From Pseudoflavitalea rhizosphaerae (GTDB lineage Bacteria > Bacteroidota > Bacteroidia > Chitinophagales > Chitinophagaceae), in assembly GCF_003991355.1 (NCBI RefSeq), contig NZ_RCSU01000002.1, positions 186,001 to 250,000 of the forward strand: a DNA stretch of 64,000 bases. Direction: 5' to 3'. The position numbers were made by a program, and so were the translations under genes. Below are positions 53,001 through 60,864 of the stretch, piece by piece. Positions within the stretch are counted from its first letter, which is position 1. Each line of letters begins with the position of its first letter. The notes beneath the pieces were generated by a model, which did no database searches, had not been told where the DNA came from, and was given only the letters and a program-made list of their open reading frames with translations.

Positions 53001-54218
53001 TACAATAAAGTGAATGTAAATACTCAAAACCCGGCCTTCGTAGGTGTTACCAATACCACAGTGAGCAAACTTGTGTTCACCAATACCAATCCATTGGCGA
53101 ATATCAATATCGCAGCAGGCAACACCATCGATACACTTGAATTCAAATCGAAAGGTAATATTACCGGTACGGGTAATACTATCGGTACAATGATCTTTGC
53201 CCCCGGCAGACAGTACACATTTGCCAACGGAACCAATACCACCGTTACGAACGCCTGGTATGGCAGCGGCACTCCCTGTAACCTTACAGATATTTCCGCT
53301 GCAACCAATGCCACAGTTACAGTGAACGGCGATCCCGTTAACCTGGATTATGTACGGCTCTCAGGTATCACTGCAGCGGGCAGTGCAGCACCCTTCCACG
53401 CCTTCGAACACAGCCAGGACCAGGGAGGCAATACCAACTGGACCATCGATCCCTATGCCGGTTCCAATCCTATCCTGGGACTCGGGCCGGATATCACCAT
53501 CACAACCGACGAGCTGCCTTTTGTTCTCAGAACCGATGGTTTCTTCGGTTCACCCATGAGCAGCTATCTCTGGAACGATAACAGCACAGGCGATACCCTG
53601 GAAATCACTGCTGCCGGCACTTACAGCGTTACTGTAAGCTTCCCCGATGGTTGCAGCAGCCCCGATGAGATAGTAGTTACAGTGGTAGACCCACTTCCTA
53701 TCACCCTCACCAGCTTCATGGTAAAATCAGTGAACTGTGCACCGGTACTCAGCTGGTCAACTGCCGATGCCATCAACTTCCACAGGTTTGAAGTAGAACG
53801 AAGCGCTGATGGCCGTAATTTCCAGCCAATCGGTTCCATCAGTTTCAATGCTTCAGTTAGCCGTTACAGTTATATTGATGATAAAGCCGGTGAAGGCAGG
53901 TTCTTCTACCGCCTCCGCCTGGTTGATATCGATAACAAATACGAATTCAGCAATATCGTTTCTCTCAGCAACAATTGCGGCGGTATCCTGGAAGTAATAC
54001 CAACAGTTACTGCGGACCTGGTACAGGTTACACTGCCCGGTGGCTACGAGAATGCAAGGATCCGCGTGTTCAGCGCAAACGGACAGGAAATGTCTGCCCG
54101 CCTCAGCGGCAACGGCAGCAGGAAAACCGTTGACCTCAGTAGCTTTGCCAAAGGTTACTACTTTGTACAGGTGAACAACGGAGTGGAAATGAAGACATTC
54201 AAAGTGATGAAAAAATAA
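50043..54218 (+). CDS. T9SS-secreted protein with three large WVGG-type repeats
   Basis: 1391 residues from the start at 50043 (MKKLLLVCLLLAGSVSSLFA); an upstream in-frame ATG at 49908 adds sequence without signal character. Three repeats of about 375 residues begin near residues 22, 402 and 775, each with YWVGGxGxWxDxxHWxxxSGG and ending with a Thr/Asn-rich beta-helix-like stretch. Next are a short domain with YLWNDNSTGDTLEITAAGTY, a fibronectin-like block (LPITLTSFMVKSVNCAPVLS) and a T9SS type A sorting domain (ENARIRVFSANGQEMSA, GYYFVQV). It is probably a cell-surface or released adhesive protein. Confidence 0.9.
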   Translation: MKKLLLVCLLLAGSVSSLFAVDYYWVGGAGSWTDINHWATTSGGTTKHSIVPSQNDNVFFDANSGLANGDIVTLPATSDAFCNNMSWTGVTATASFRRGGGGFAINIYGNLVLAPSVAYGMQSIFLLGTQNTTVQCNGAVRVNATGWYNPMVVNKPGASVTFLDGIPELLQVTVLQAAAGTIVLSGNTHYIWKLDAFNNNTATIDISNATINISDVWDVRGTNKTIITTNSVINANTMFSDGYAYNEVNISIASTNVAINNTTINKLTFTNPASAPATVRINGNNTIQTLEFKGNGLIRAGGNVINDLIMASGKALLTYGDNTINGSFSFNTPDCSGLGQLTGAAGQTSTLTFGSSAVLDLVNLYITNIVAAGSITLPIDVVGADGGSNTNWNITNPLTGTTLYWVGGAGDWNDKAHWSASSGGAGGYCVPFSADDVVFDANSGFAPGNNTVTTTSNAWCKDMTWTGIASPVIFNESGTYALEVYGSVVLHPDVTMNASLLFKGTAASTLTTNASGLGTLGIEISRTGTNGGVTLTDDFVNPTANVRLILGQWLMPGRTLDVNFFNSGVNGIRTIDMTNATINVRETFALTGNGRTWIGNGAGLSITSARYFNVAGPGLTIPTVTLTSAEDVFDIRNVTIETLTFTNTASNSNARILTNNIITTLEFKGSGNIAQTGNTIGTLLLAPSKYYGFTGTNTINTHLRFNSPACSGLGEMRGINGVLSTLNFGPSATTDLANVYIQNIAATGSITPITVSGADAGGNSGFVINSSAGSARYWVGGSGDWNDASHWSLTSGGAGGACVPTVNDDVFFDAQSFTAGSSTVTTAGNIYANNMDWTGATNAPVFNESTAFTFEIWGNLVMNPAVTMNATAVFMGGTNTTITNNGSTLGNFDITVNKPNTSFSLTLNDDINNPLSFFNVQSGALNVANRTLVLEGISDEGSANATAIDISNTTFTGGWRYNGSSKTLNATNSFMTVSAFLVNSGVYNKVNVNTQNPAFVGVTNTTVSKLVFTNTNPLANINIAAGNTIDTLEFKSKGNITGTGNTIGTMIFAPGRQYTFANGTNTTVTNAWYGSGTPCNLTDISAATNATVTVNGDPVNLDYVRLSGITAAGSAAPFHAFEHSQDQGGNTNWTIDPYAGSNPILGLGPDITITTDELPFVLRTDGFFGSPMSSYLWNDNSTGDTLEITAAGTYSVTVSFPDGCSSPDEIVVTVVDPLPITLTSFMVKSVNCAPVLSWSTADAINFHRFEVERSADGRNFQPIGSISFNASVSRYSYIDDKAGEGRFFYRLRLVDIDNKYEFSNIVSLSNNCGGILEVIPTVTADLVQVTLPGGYENARIRVFSANGQEMSARLSGNGSRKTVDLSSFAKGYYFVQVNNGVEMKTFKVMKK

Positions 54219-54243
54219 AAGGACGGTTATTTTTCGTGATACA

Positions 54244-54280
54244 AACAGCGCGCCGGGCAACCGGCGCGCTGTTGCTTTTT
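54244..54280 (+). terminator. Strong terminator after the WVGG-repeat gene
   Basis: AACAGCGCGCCGG pairs perfectly with CCGGCGCGCTGTT around a GCAA loop, followed by GCTTTTT. Confidence 0.9.
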
Positions 54281-54367
54281 GCAGCACTGATACAGACAGA
54301 ATTGAAAAATCTGATACTGTTTTTGTTGAAAGAGATTCACCAATTTTGAATATCAAATTCAGTTGCC

Positions 54368-55003
54368 ATGATCCCTTTTGCCGAACTCTGGTTATTCATC
54401 ATCGCCGCATTTGTGCTGGTGATTACTCCCGGTCCGAATATGCTCTACCTGATCTCCCGTTCCATTACGCAGGGAAGGAAAGCAGGACTGATATCGCTGG
54501 TGGGTGTGGTATTGGGTTTTCTCTTTCATGCGCTGATGGTGAGTTTCGGGCTCACAGCTATTTTCATGGCCATTCCCTACGCCTTCCTGGTGTTGAAAAC
54601 ACTGGGTGTGGTATACCTGCTCTGGCTGGCGTTCCAGGCCGTGAGACCTTCCGGCAAAAGCATCTTCGAAACACGAACAGACCTGCAACCCGATAGGCCG
54701 GGCAAGCTCTTCACCATGGGCTTTCTTACCAATGTGCTGAATCCAAAGATTGCTGTTTTCTATCTTTCCTTTTTTCCACAATTCATAAAAGCGGAACATG
54801 GCGCTGTGCTTGCTCAGAGCCTGCAACTGGCGCTGGTGCAGATGAGTATCAGTTTCAGTGTAAATTTTATGATAGTGCTGTCTGCTGCGGGATTGTCTCT
54901 TTGGTTCAATAGAAACCCTTCCTGGCTGAAAATGCAGAAATGGTTTATGGCCAGCGTACTTACCGGGCTGGCGGTGAAGATGGCATTTACGAAAGCGAAA
55001 TAA
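54368..55003 (+). CDS. LysE-family translocator
   Basis: 211 residues, about six membrane segments. Signature VITPGPNMLYLISRSITQGR (18-37), GVVLGFLFHALMVSFGL, LGVVYLLWLAFQAVR, and GFLTNVLNPKIAVFYLSFFP (about 117-136), all hallmarks of LysE/RhtB exporters. The family exports amino acids or homoserine lactone; the substrate here is unknown. It is monocistronic between a terminator and a convergent gene. Confidence 0.94.
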   Translation: MIPFAELWLFIIAAFVLVITPGPNMLYLISRSITQGRKAGLISLVGVVLGFLFHALMVSFGLTAIFMAIPYAFLVLKTLGVVYLLWLAFQAVRPSGKSIFETRTDLQPDRPGKLFTMGFLTNVLNPKIAVFYLSFFPQFIKAEHGAVLAQSLQLALVQMSISFSVNFMIVLSAAGLSLWFNRNPSWLKMQKWFMASVLTGLAVKMAFTKAK

Positions 55004-55009
55004 AAAGAT

Positions 55010-55453
55010 CTAAAAGAAGATATCTACATAATCCACAGCTGATCCTTCTTCACAGTTGTCCATTTCCTGCAGGCGCCAGTATTTACGCACACCACTCGCA
55101 TAGAATGTGTAGGTGCCTGTTTTATTGCACACTTCATTATTATTCAAGGTCCGGACTTTGGTGAGAATAGTACCTTCAAAACGAAGCCTGCGCGGCGTGA
55201 GCATTATGAGCTTGCCATCGATGCTTGCAAAATCAAGGCTGTCGTCTGAACGTTGTTCCCCTTTTACAGAATACGTACTGTCGTTCACTTTCTTTATGTT
55301 CACAGATCCAAACTGCTCGCCCCATCCGATCCACTGAAGACTGAACTTATGTTTGCCTTCACGGATCGTGGCCGGTGCAGGCGCTTCTTTTTCCTGTGCC
55401 ATTCCGGAGAATCCGGTCAATACAACCGATGCAATTCCAAGTAGTTTTTTCAT
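55010..55453 (-). CDS. Exported hypothetical protein
   Basis: 147 residues from the start at 55453 (MKKLLGIASVVLTGFSGMAQ, signal peptide). The mature part is beta-rich (HKFSLQWIGWGEQFGSVNIK, YSVKGEQRSDDSLDFASIDG, RRLRFEGTILTKV, TYTFYASGVRKYWRLQEMDN) with two Cys that could pair. I do not recognise the family, and the neighbours give no clue. It converges on the LysE gene, with only 6 bp between the stops. Confidence 0.75.
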   Translation of the reverse strand: MKKLLGIASVVLTGFSGMAQEKEAPAPATIREGKHKFSLQWIGWGEQFGSVNIKKVNDSTYSVKGEQRSDDSLDFASIDGKLIMLTPRRLRFEGTILTKVRTLNNNEVCNKTGTYTFYASGVRKYWRLQEMDNCEEGSAVDYVDIFF

Positions 55454-55503
55454 GCGCTTCCTATACGGTTTTATGATCAATATATAAATACTAACGTTGC
55501 CTG

Positions 55504-56286
55504 TTATCCGAATATCAATTTCAGTGCCAATGCTATGAGCGCACCAGCTAAAGTATTGCAGGCATTCACTTCATTGTTGCTGAGCCAGCCTCTGCGTTGA
55601 AAGGTGGCGCCCAGCATGGAGTCTATATGATTTCCGGCCACACCTGCCAGCACAATGTAAACAGCGTCAGCGCTGAGCCCTCTGAAGGCGCTGTAAATAG
55701 CGGCAATCACGGTTGCGGCCGCAATGCCTGCCAGGGTGCCTTCCAGGCTGATCACGCCATCGGGCCCACGCTCCTCTTTACGGAAATTCAGCACATTCAC
55801 AAAGCGCTTACCCAGTACAGTTCCCAGCTCGGAGGCAACCGTATCGGCAGCCGCAGAAGCCAGGCTGCCCGCAATCAAAAGTACAAACAATCCACTGTGC
55901 GCAGGGTCCACGATAGCCAGTATGGAACAGATACCGGTTATTCCACCATTGGCCAGTACCTGCGCAATGTTCCTTTCTTCGCTATGCGGCTGCCCGGATT
56001 TGATGCTTCGCTTTATTTTCTTTCCAAACCGCGATGCCAGTACGCCCATCAGAAAAAAAGCGATCAGCAGTGAAGCACCGGTGAAACCGGAGCCTTTCAC
56101 CACAATCAAACCCAGGAGGAAAGCTGTGAATGCAGCGCCGGGCGTTAGTTTTCTTTTGAGTACACAAAGGAATAAAACCAACAGCATTGCCGGTCCCAGC
56201 CAGTCTTCCCGGTATATTCCTTCAGATGTATTGGAAAACAATTCTTCCATGCCGGCAAAATAGTGCTGTTTTCCATTTTCTCCCAT
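55504..56286 (-). CDS. DUF92 family membrane protein
   Basis: 260 residues; an alternative start is at 56250. About six membrane segments. The family blocks are KRKLTPGAAFTAFLLGLIVV (also LTxxGAxxA), GSLASAAADTVASELGTVLG, GPDGVISLEGTLAGIAAATV and GVAGNHIDSMLGATFQRR. DUF92 (TIGR00297) includes plant VTE6 phytyl-phosphate kinase. The bacterial role is not settled, but a CTP-dependent lipid kinase is a reasonable guess. Confidence 0.9.
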   Translation of the reverse strand: MGENGKQHYFAGMEELFSNTSEGIYREDWLGPAMLLVLFLCVLKRKLTPGAAFTAFLLGLIVVKGSGFTGASLLIAFFLMGVLASRFGKKIKRSIKSGQPHSEERNIAQVLANGGITGICSILAIVDPAHSGLFVLLIAGSLASAAADTVASELGTVLGKRFVNVLNFRKEERGPDGVISLEGTLAGIAAATVIAAIYSAFRGLSADAVYIVLAGVAGNHIDSMLGATFQRRGWLSNNEVNACNTLAGALIALALKLIFG

Positions 56287-56362
56287 AAAAAGCTAACTTA
56301 AAGTTCATATTACTGCAGTGGGCAGCACAGTAATTTCTCGCACTACACTCAACAGTCCTTTT

Positions 56363-57709
56363 ATGAAAAAAACCTTTTTAGCTCTCTGTTCCCTGGTGCT
56401 GCTACAAACTGCATCACAGTCGCAGGAACAGCATGTAATACTGATCAGCATCGATGGCCTTCGTCCTGAATTCTATAAAGATCCCAGCTGGAATATGGTG
56501 AACCTCCGCCAGGCGATGGCAGAGGGAGCTTATTCAAATGGCGTGGATGGCGTATTCCCTACCGTTACCTATCCTTCTCACACCACCATGATCACAGGAG
56601 TGAAACCAGGCAAACATGGAATCAATTCCAATACACCTGCAGAACCACTGGGCATTACAGGTAAATGGAACTGGCAGTACGACAGCATCAAAGTGCCTAC
56701 TGTATTTGGTTTGGCCAAAGCAAAGGGGTTGACTACCGCATCGGTGTTCTGGCCTGTTTCCGTTGGCTCTCCCGCCACTTACAATGTACCCGAATACTGG
56801 TACCTTCCTGCTGAAAAAGGCAAACCCAGGATCACGGCAAAAGCCATGCGTGAACATGCTATTCCCAAAGGATTGTTCGAAGAACTGGAACAAAATGCAA
56901 CAGGAAAACTGGATGAGAAAGATTTCGACGACCACTATCTCAACATCGATGAGAACCTCGCTCGTATGAGTGCTTATATCATTCAACAATACAAACCTTC
57001 TCTCCTGGCAGTGCACCTGGTGATGGTAGATCATTTCGAACATGAGCAGGGCCGTGAGGGCGATAAAGTACGCGCAGCCGTTGCAGGTGTTGACCACGCC
57101 GTAAAAACTATCCGTGAAGCCGTGCAGAAAGCAGGCATTGCCGGTAAAACAACCTTCATCGTAACAGGGGACCATGGATTCGTGGACATACATTCTGCTT
57201 TCGCTCCCAATACACTGCTGGCACAGGCAGGTCTTTATGATCCACAGAAACCGCAGGAATGGAAAGCCTATTTTCATACATCGGGCGGCGGCGCCATGTT
57301 ATTGCTTCGCAACAAAAACGACAAAGCCACCAAAGAAAAAGTATTGCAATTGCTGAAGTCATTACCTGCAACACAGCAACGTGGTTTCATCATCAAGACC
57401 CGTGAAGAACTGGATGCTACGGGAGCCGATCCCAATGCAGCTTTCGGCCTGACCGGTCAGCAGGGATTCACGTTCACACCTGCCGCAACGGGTAATTTCA
57501 TCAGACCTTCCAAAGGCGGCACACATGGCTTCTTTCCTGATTTCAAGGAGATCCAGACAGGCTTTGTTGCTTTCGGTAAAGGCATCCGCAAAGGCGCAGT
57601 GATCCCGCAAATGGGACTGGTAGATATCGCTCCGCTGATCAGCAAATTATTGCAACTGGATCTGCCCGCAGGCGATGGGATGTTATACGAAGGAATGCTC
57701 ACCAAATAA
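56363..57709 (+). CDS. Ectonucleotide pyrophosphatase/phosphodiesterase (alkaline phosphatase superfamily)
   Basis: 448 residues from the start at 56363, with a signal peptide (MKKTFLALCSLVLLQTASQS). Metal and nucleophile motifs of NPPs: LISIDGLRPEF (Asp31), FPTVTYPSHTTMITG (nucleophile Thr69), VDHFEHEQG, VTGDHGFVDIH and GTHGFFPD. This gives a full set of two-zinc ligands. Such enzymes cleave phosphodiester or pyrophosphate bonds of nucleotides in the periplasm. It is divergent from the DUF92 gene. Confidence 0.93.
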   Translation: MKKTFLALCSLVLLQTASQSQEQHVILISIDGLRPEFYKDPSWNMVNLRQAMAEGAYSNGVDGVFPTVTYPSHTTMITGVKPGKHGINSNTPAEPLGITGKWNWQYDSIKVPTVFGLAKAKGLTTASVFWPVSVGSPATYNVPEYWYLPAEKGKPRITAKAMREHAIPKGLFEELEQNATGKLDEKDFDDHYLNIDENLARMSAYIIQQYKPSLLAVHLVMVDHFEHEQGREGDKVRAAVAGVDHAVKTIREAVQKAGIAGKTTFIVTGDHGFVDIHSAFAPNTLLAQAGLYDPQKPQEWKAYFHTSGGGAMLLLRNKNDKATKEKVLQLLKSLPATQQRGFIIKTREELDATGADPNAAFGLTGQQGFTFTPAATGNFIRPSKGGTHGFFPDFKEIQTGFVAFGKGIRKGAVIPQMGLVDIAPLISKLLQLDLPAGDGMLYEGMLTK

Positions 57710-57740
57710 TCAACCACTAACATTTTCTTAGGGAGCCGGC

Positions 57741-57841
57741 AGTCGCTCGCCTCCGGCGAGTGACGGATATTTGTTCGCCTCCGGCGAACACTGCGTTGCC
57801 GGAGGCGACTAAATACAAGTCACTCGCCAGAGGCGAGCGAC
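57741..57841 (-). repeat. Nested palindromic element, copy B (inverted relative to copy A)
   Basis: Outer arms at 57741-57764 and 57819-57841 are near-perfect inverted repeats. Inner hairpins GTTCGCC-TCC-GGCGAAC (57773-57789) and a GCC-GGA-GGC stem (57795-57809) come in the opposite order to copy A, and the spacer AAATACAA matches copy A's TTTTATTT when reversed. Copy B is therefore the same element turned round. It lies between two convergent genes and may also terminate them. Confidence 0.9.
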
Positions 57842-57862
57842 GGCCTGCCCACAAACTGCTTT

Positions 57863-58843
57863 CTATTTTTTTCGAAGTGCAGGAATTTTGGCGCCGCGGG
57901 TAAGGTCCCAGTTGGCATTGTAGGATTTTCCGGATTGAGCAGTCACCCAAATGAATCCCAGTTCCTGATTTGGATCTTTTATAAGTGGTAAAATGGAATC
58001 GCCCCAATCCTTCACGGGGTCTGTAAGCCGCCACCAGCCCAGTTCTGCGCTGCCGTTCATACCGTCTTCATCTGCCGGGTAACCGAGTTGAAAAGCGCAG
58101 GCGGTTGGTGCAAAACGATTGGCCCAGTCTGAAAAGCTTTTGTTCAGCTCTTCCAGTTTGCCTTCGGAAGCATCATTGATGAAAATGAGGTCGCCCCTGC
58201 CGCGATATGTGGGCGGCATGTAATCAGCGTTGTAATGACGCAGGAAAAGACGGTAAGATGATTTGATCGATTTCAGTTTTGCATCCCAAACGGCCACTGC
58301 AGAATCGGTGGCCTTACCGAAATATTCCAGCTCGATGCCCATGCCCACCACACAGCGATGGTGTTTGAATTTCTTCAGCCAGCTTTCCATTTCTGCCGGT
58401 ATATCCGTTTCCGTTATACCCTTCTTAGGATTTGATTTGAAAGGGAACACTTCCAGGAATACCCGCACCCCCAGCCTGTCCATATAATAGAGCCAGGCTT
58501 CATGCGTTGCATCGCTGATGCCGGGATATGCCGGCGTGATCCTGCTCAGATCCCCCACGGCCCAGGTTGCCCAGGGCGCAGAGCCGGGAAATTTGTTCTG
58601 TACATTGAAGATCACATTGGCCAGTGATTCCTTGGGGAGTGTTATTGATTGCCCGATCTTGATATCCAGTTTGGTAATGCCATCGCCGGCGCTTTTACGA
58701 CTGGGCTGCCAGGCTCCTGCCCATTTGAAAGCCGCATGGCCATTGCTGGCAACTGGTTTGGGCTGATGCCGCGGCATGGCAGCATAAGCAGCCGCAGCAG
58801 CGAGGATAACGATCAGTATTACAGGTACAATAACTTGCTTCAT
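57863..58843 (-). CDS. Membrane-anchored hypothetical protein, TIM-barrel-like
   Basis: 326 residues from the start at 58843 (MKQVIVPVILIVILAAAAAY), which gives a signal anchor; the longer frame to 58972 lacks signal character. The mature part has alternating strands and helices with aromatic-rich edges (LGVRVFLEVFPFKSNP, HRCVVGMGIELEYFG, YRLFLRHYNADYMPP, GDLIFINDASEG, LGFIWVTAQSG), suggesting a TIM barrel as in glycoside hydrolases. The acidic residues in MGIELEYFG could be catalytic. No family is recognised with confidence. Confidence 0.7.
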   Translation of the reverse strand: MKQVIVPVILIVILAAAAAYAAMPRHQPKPVASNGHAAFKWAGAWQPSRKSAGDGITKLDIKIGQSITLPKESLANVIFNVQNKFPGSAPWATWAVGDLSRITPAYPGISDATHEAWLYYMDRLGVRVFLEVFPFKSNPKKGITETDIPAEMESWLKKFKHHRCVVGMGIELEYFGKATDSAVAVWDAKLKSIKSSYRLFLRHYNADYMPPTYRGRGDLIFINDASEGKLEELNKSFSDWANRFAPTACAFQLGYPADEDGMNGSAELGWWRLTDPVKDWGDSILPLIKDPNQELGFIWVTAQSGKSYNANWDLTRGAKIPALRKK

Positions 58844-58994
58844 GGGTGGCCCGGTTCTGGGGAAGACAGTAAGATACAACAACAGCGGCATTTCTTCTCT
58901 ATCCAATACTGCAAATGATCGGGCTTGTTTACCATGAAAGTGGAAACAGTCCAAAAAAGGAAAAAGCGCCAAAAATATTCAGTGAAATACTTGC

Positions 58995-59036
58995 GCAGCT
59001 AAATGACTGCGCATATATTTGCAGTCACATAGCTGC
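58995..59036. promoter_or_regulatory. Double operator upstream of the DoxX gene
   Basis: GCAGCTAAATGACTGC (58995-59010) and GCAGTCACATAGCTGC (59021-59036) are both GCAG-N8-CTGC, and one is nearly the reverse complement of the other. The start-to-start spacing is 26 bp, the same as in the ArsR operator pair at 28568. The pair ends 32 bp before the DoxX start codon. Confidence 0.6.
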
Positions 59037-59068
59037 AAATAAGTTCTTCACCACTTAAAACAATTGAT

Positions 59069-59449
59069 ATGTCTAAAAGAAATAAGATCATTTACTGGAT
59101 TGCAACTGTATGGCTGGCATTGGGAATGGTATCTACCGGGATCGTGCAATTGATGCAGGCAGAAAAAGAAGTGGCGCTTATGCTGAAACTTGGTTACCCG
59201 AATTATTTTTTGATGACCCTGGGTGTTTGGAAACTCCTGGGTTCGGTAGTGGTATTGATGCCGAAGTTTCCTTTACTGAAGGAATGGGCCTATGCAGGCT
59301 TTTTCTTTACAACAACAGGAGCGATAGTTTCACATCTGGCAAGTGGGGCGGAAATTACAGAGACGTTCCCTGCATTGTTATTGCTGGTGCTGACCGTAGT
59401 GAGTTGGTATTTCAGGCCGGCGGGAAGGAAGGTGGCGGACGCCGCCTAA
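59069..59449 (+). CDS. DoxX-like family membrane protein
   Basis: 126 residues with four membrane segments (about 8-28, 46-66, 74-94, 100-115). The family pattern IIYWIATVWLALGMVSTGIV, LGYPNYFLMTLGVWKLLGSV and EWAYAGFFFTTTGAIVSHL is typical of DoxX-like proteins often regulated with SRPBCC and ArsR genes. The function is unknown; roles in quinone-linked or thiosulfate metabolism are reported for relatives. A double operator lies directly upstream. Confidence 0.9.
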   Translation: MSKRNKIIYWIATVWLALGMVSTGIVQLMQAEKEVALMLKLGYPNYFLMTLGVWKLLGSVVVLMPKFPLLKEWAYAGFFFTTTGAIVSHLASGAEITETFPALLLLVLTVVSWYFRPAGRKVADAA

Positions 59450-59514
59450 CCCCCGTCAAGCTTTGCTTCCATGTTCAATTTTTTTAAGCCGCTCCCGCAG
59501 CTTAACTTGTACGG

Positions 59515-60723
59515 ATGTTAGCGCAAAAAATAAGAGAACTGGCGGCAGCCATCAAACCCGACCTGGTGGCCATAAGAAGGCATCTGCATGCCCATCCGGA
59601 ATTATCCTACCACGAATACAATACTGCGGATTATGTGAGCAATCAGCTCACTGCAATGGGGATCGAACATATACGTATGTCCGTAACCGGTATCACCGGA
59701 ATATTGAAAGGTAAGAAGCCTGGAAATGGCCCTGTGCTTGCACTCCGGGCCGATATGGATGCCCTTCCCATTCATGAGTTGCACGAATCATCCTATAAAT
59801 CCACCAACCAGGGAGTAATGCATGCCTGCGGCCACGATTTCCATATGACATCCCTCCTCGGTACGCTCCGCATCCTGAAAACCCTGGAAGCGGAATTCTC
59901 CGGTGAAGTGAAATTCATTTTTCAGCCGGCTGAAGAACTGGCGCCTGGCGGCGCACTGATGATGATCAACGATGGTGTGCTTGAGAACCCACGGCCGTTG
60001 AATGTCATCGGCCAGCATGTAATGCCGGAACTGCCTTCCGGGAAGATCGGATTTCATGCAGGCATGTACATGGCCAGCGTGGATGAACTCTATCTCACCA
60101 TCACCGGTAAAGGCGGTCACGCCGCTGCGCCGCACCAGGTGATCGATCCTGTGATCATTTCCTGTGAGCTTCTTGTGCTGCTGCAGCAGATCATTAGCCG
60201 CCGCACCAATCCGTTACTGCCGGCTGTGTTATCGTTCGGAAGATTTATTGCCGATGGCGTACACAATGTGATTCCCGACAAAGTAACCATCGATGGCACG
60301 CTGCGCACCATGGATGAAAAATGGAGACGCGAAGTACATGAACTGCTAAAGCAGACCGTTACGGCATACGCTGCCAGTAAAGGCGCAACTGCTGATCTTT
60401 ATATCAAGGAAGGCTATCCCGTATTATTCAATGAACCAGCATTGACCGCCGATACCAGAAAATGGACAGAAGATTATCTCGGTAAGGAGCAGGTGGTTGA
60501 TATCCCGAAATGGATGGCAGGGGAAGACTTTGCGCGTTACTCGCACCTGCTGGATTCCTGCTTCTACAGGCTCGGCGTGCAATACCCGGATTCAGAAAAA
60601 GTGACTCCACTTCATACAGCAACTTTCAATCCCGATGAAGAAGCCCTCACCATTGGCGCAGGGCTGATGGCGTGGATTACATTATGTAACCTGGAAAAAA
60701 ATGTAAAAATAAACAAGCAATAG
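59515..60723 (+). CDS. M20D-family amidohydrolase/peptidase
   Basis: 402 residues, cytoplasmic. IRRHLHAHPELSYHEYNTAD (20-39) is the M20D opening, then LALRADMDALPIHE, MHACGHDFHMTSLLG (Cys105 and His107 bind metal), QPAEELAPGG (Glu140/141), IGQHVMPELPSG, and GGHAAAPH in the dimerisation domain. The family removes acyl groups from N-acyl amino acids or cleaves indole-amino acid and diaminopimelate conjugates. It starts 65 bp after the DoxX stop. Confidence 0.94.
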   Translation: MLAQKIRELAAAIKPDLVAIRRHLHAHPELSYHEYNTADYVSNQLTAMGIEHIRMSVTGITGILKGKKPGNGPVLALRADMDALPIHELHESSYKSTNQGVMHACGHDFHMTSLLGTLRILKTLEAEFSGEVKFIFQPAEELAPGGALMMINDGVLENPRPLNVIGQHVMPELPSGKIGFHAGMYMASVDELYLTITGKGGHAAAPHQVIDPVIISCELLVLLQQIISRRTNPLLPAVLSFGRFIADGVHNVIPDKVTIDGTLRTMDEKWRREVHELLKQTVTAYAASKGATADLYIKEGYPVLFNEPALTADTRKWTEDYLGKEQVVDIPKWMAGEDFARYSHLLDSCFYRLGVQYPDSEKVTPLHTATFNPDEEALTIGAGLMAWITLCNLEKNVKINKQ

Positions 60724-60742
60724 AATCCCCTTTTCAGGTGAT

Positions 60743-60773
60743 GGGAAGGTTCCCGTCTTACGGGAATGTTCCC
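60743..60773. other. Hairpin after the M20 gene
   Basis: GGGAAGGTTCCCG (60743-60755) pairs with CGGGAATGTTCCC (60761-60773) with a two-base internal mismatch. It has no T run. It may end the M20 transcript or sit in the 5' region of the next gene. Confidence 0.4.
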
Positions 60774-60864
60774 ACGAAAATATTCTTCCAGTTTTTCTTT
60801 GCCAGGTGGTTGGTAAATCAAAGATTGCACGAACAACGATTTACGCAAACCAAACACTTGCCAT

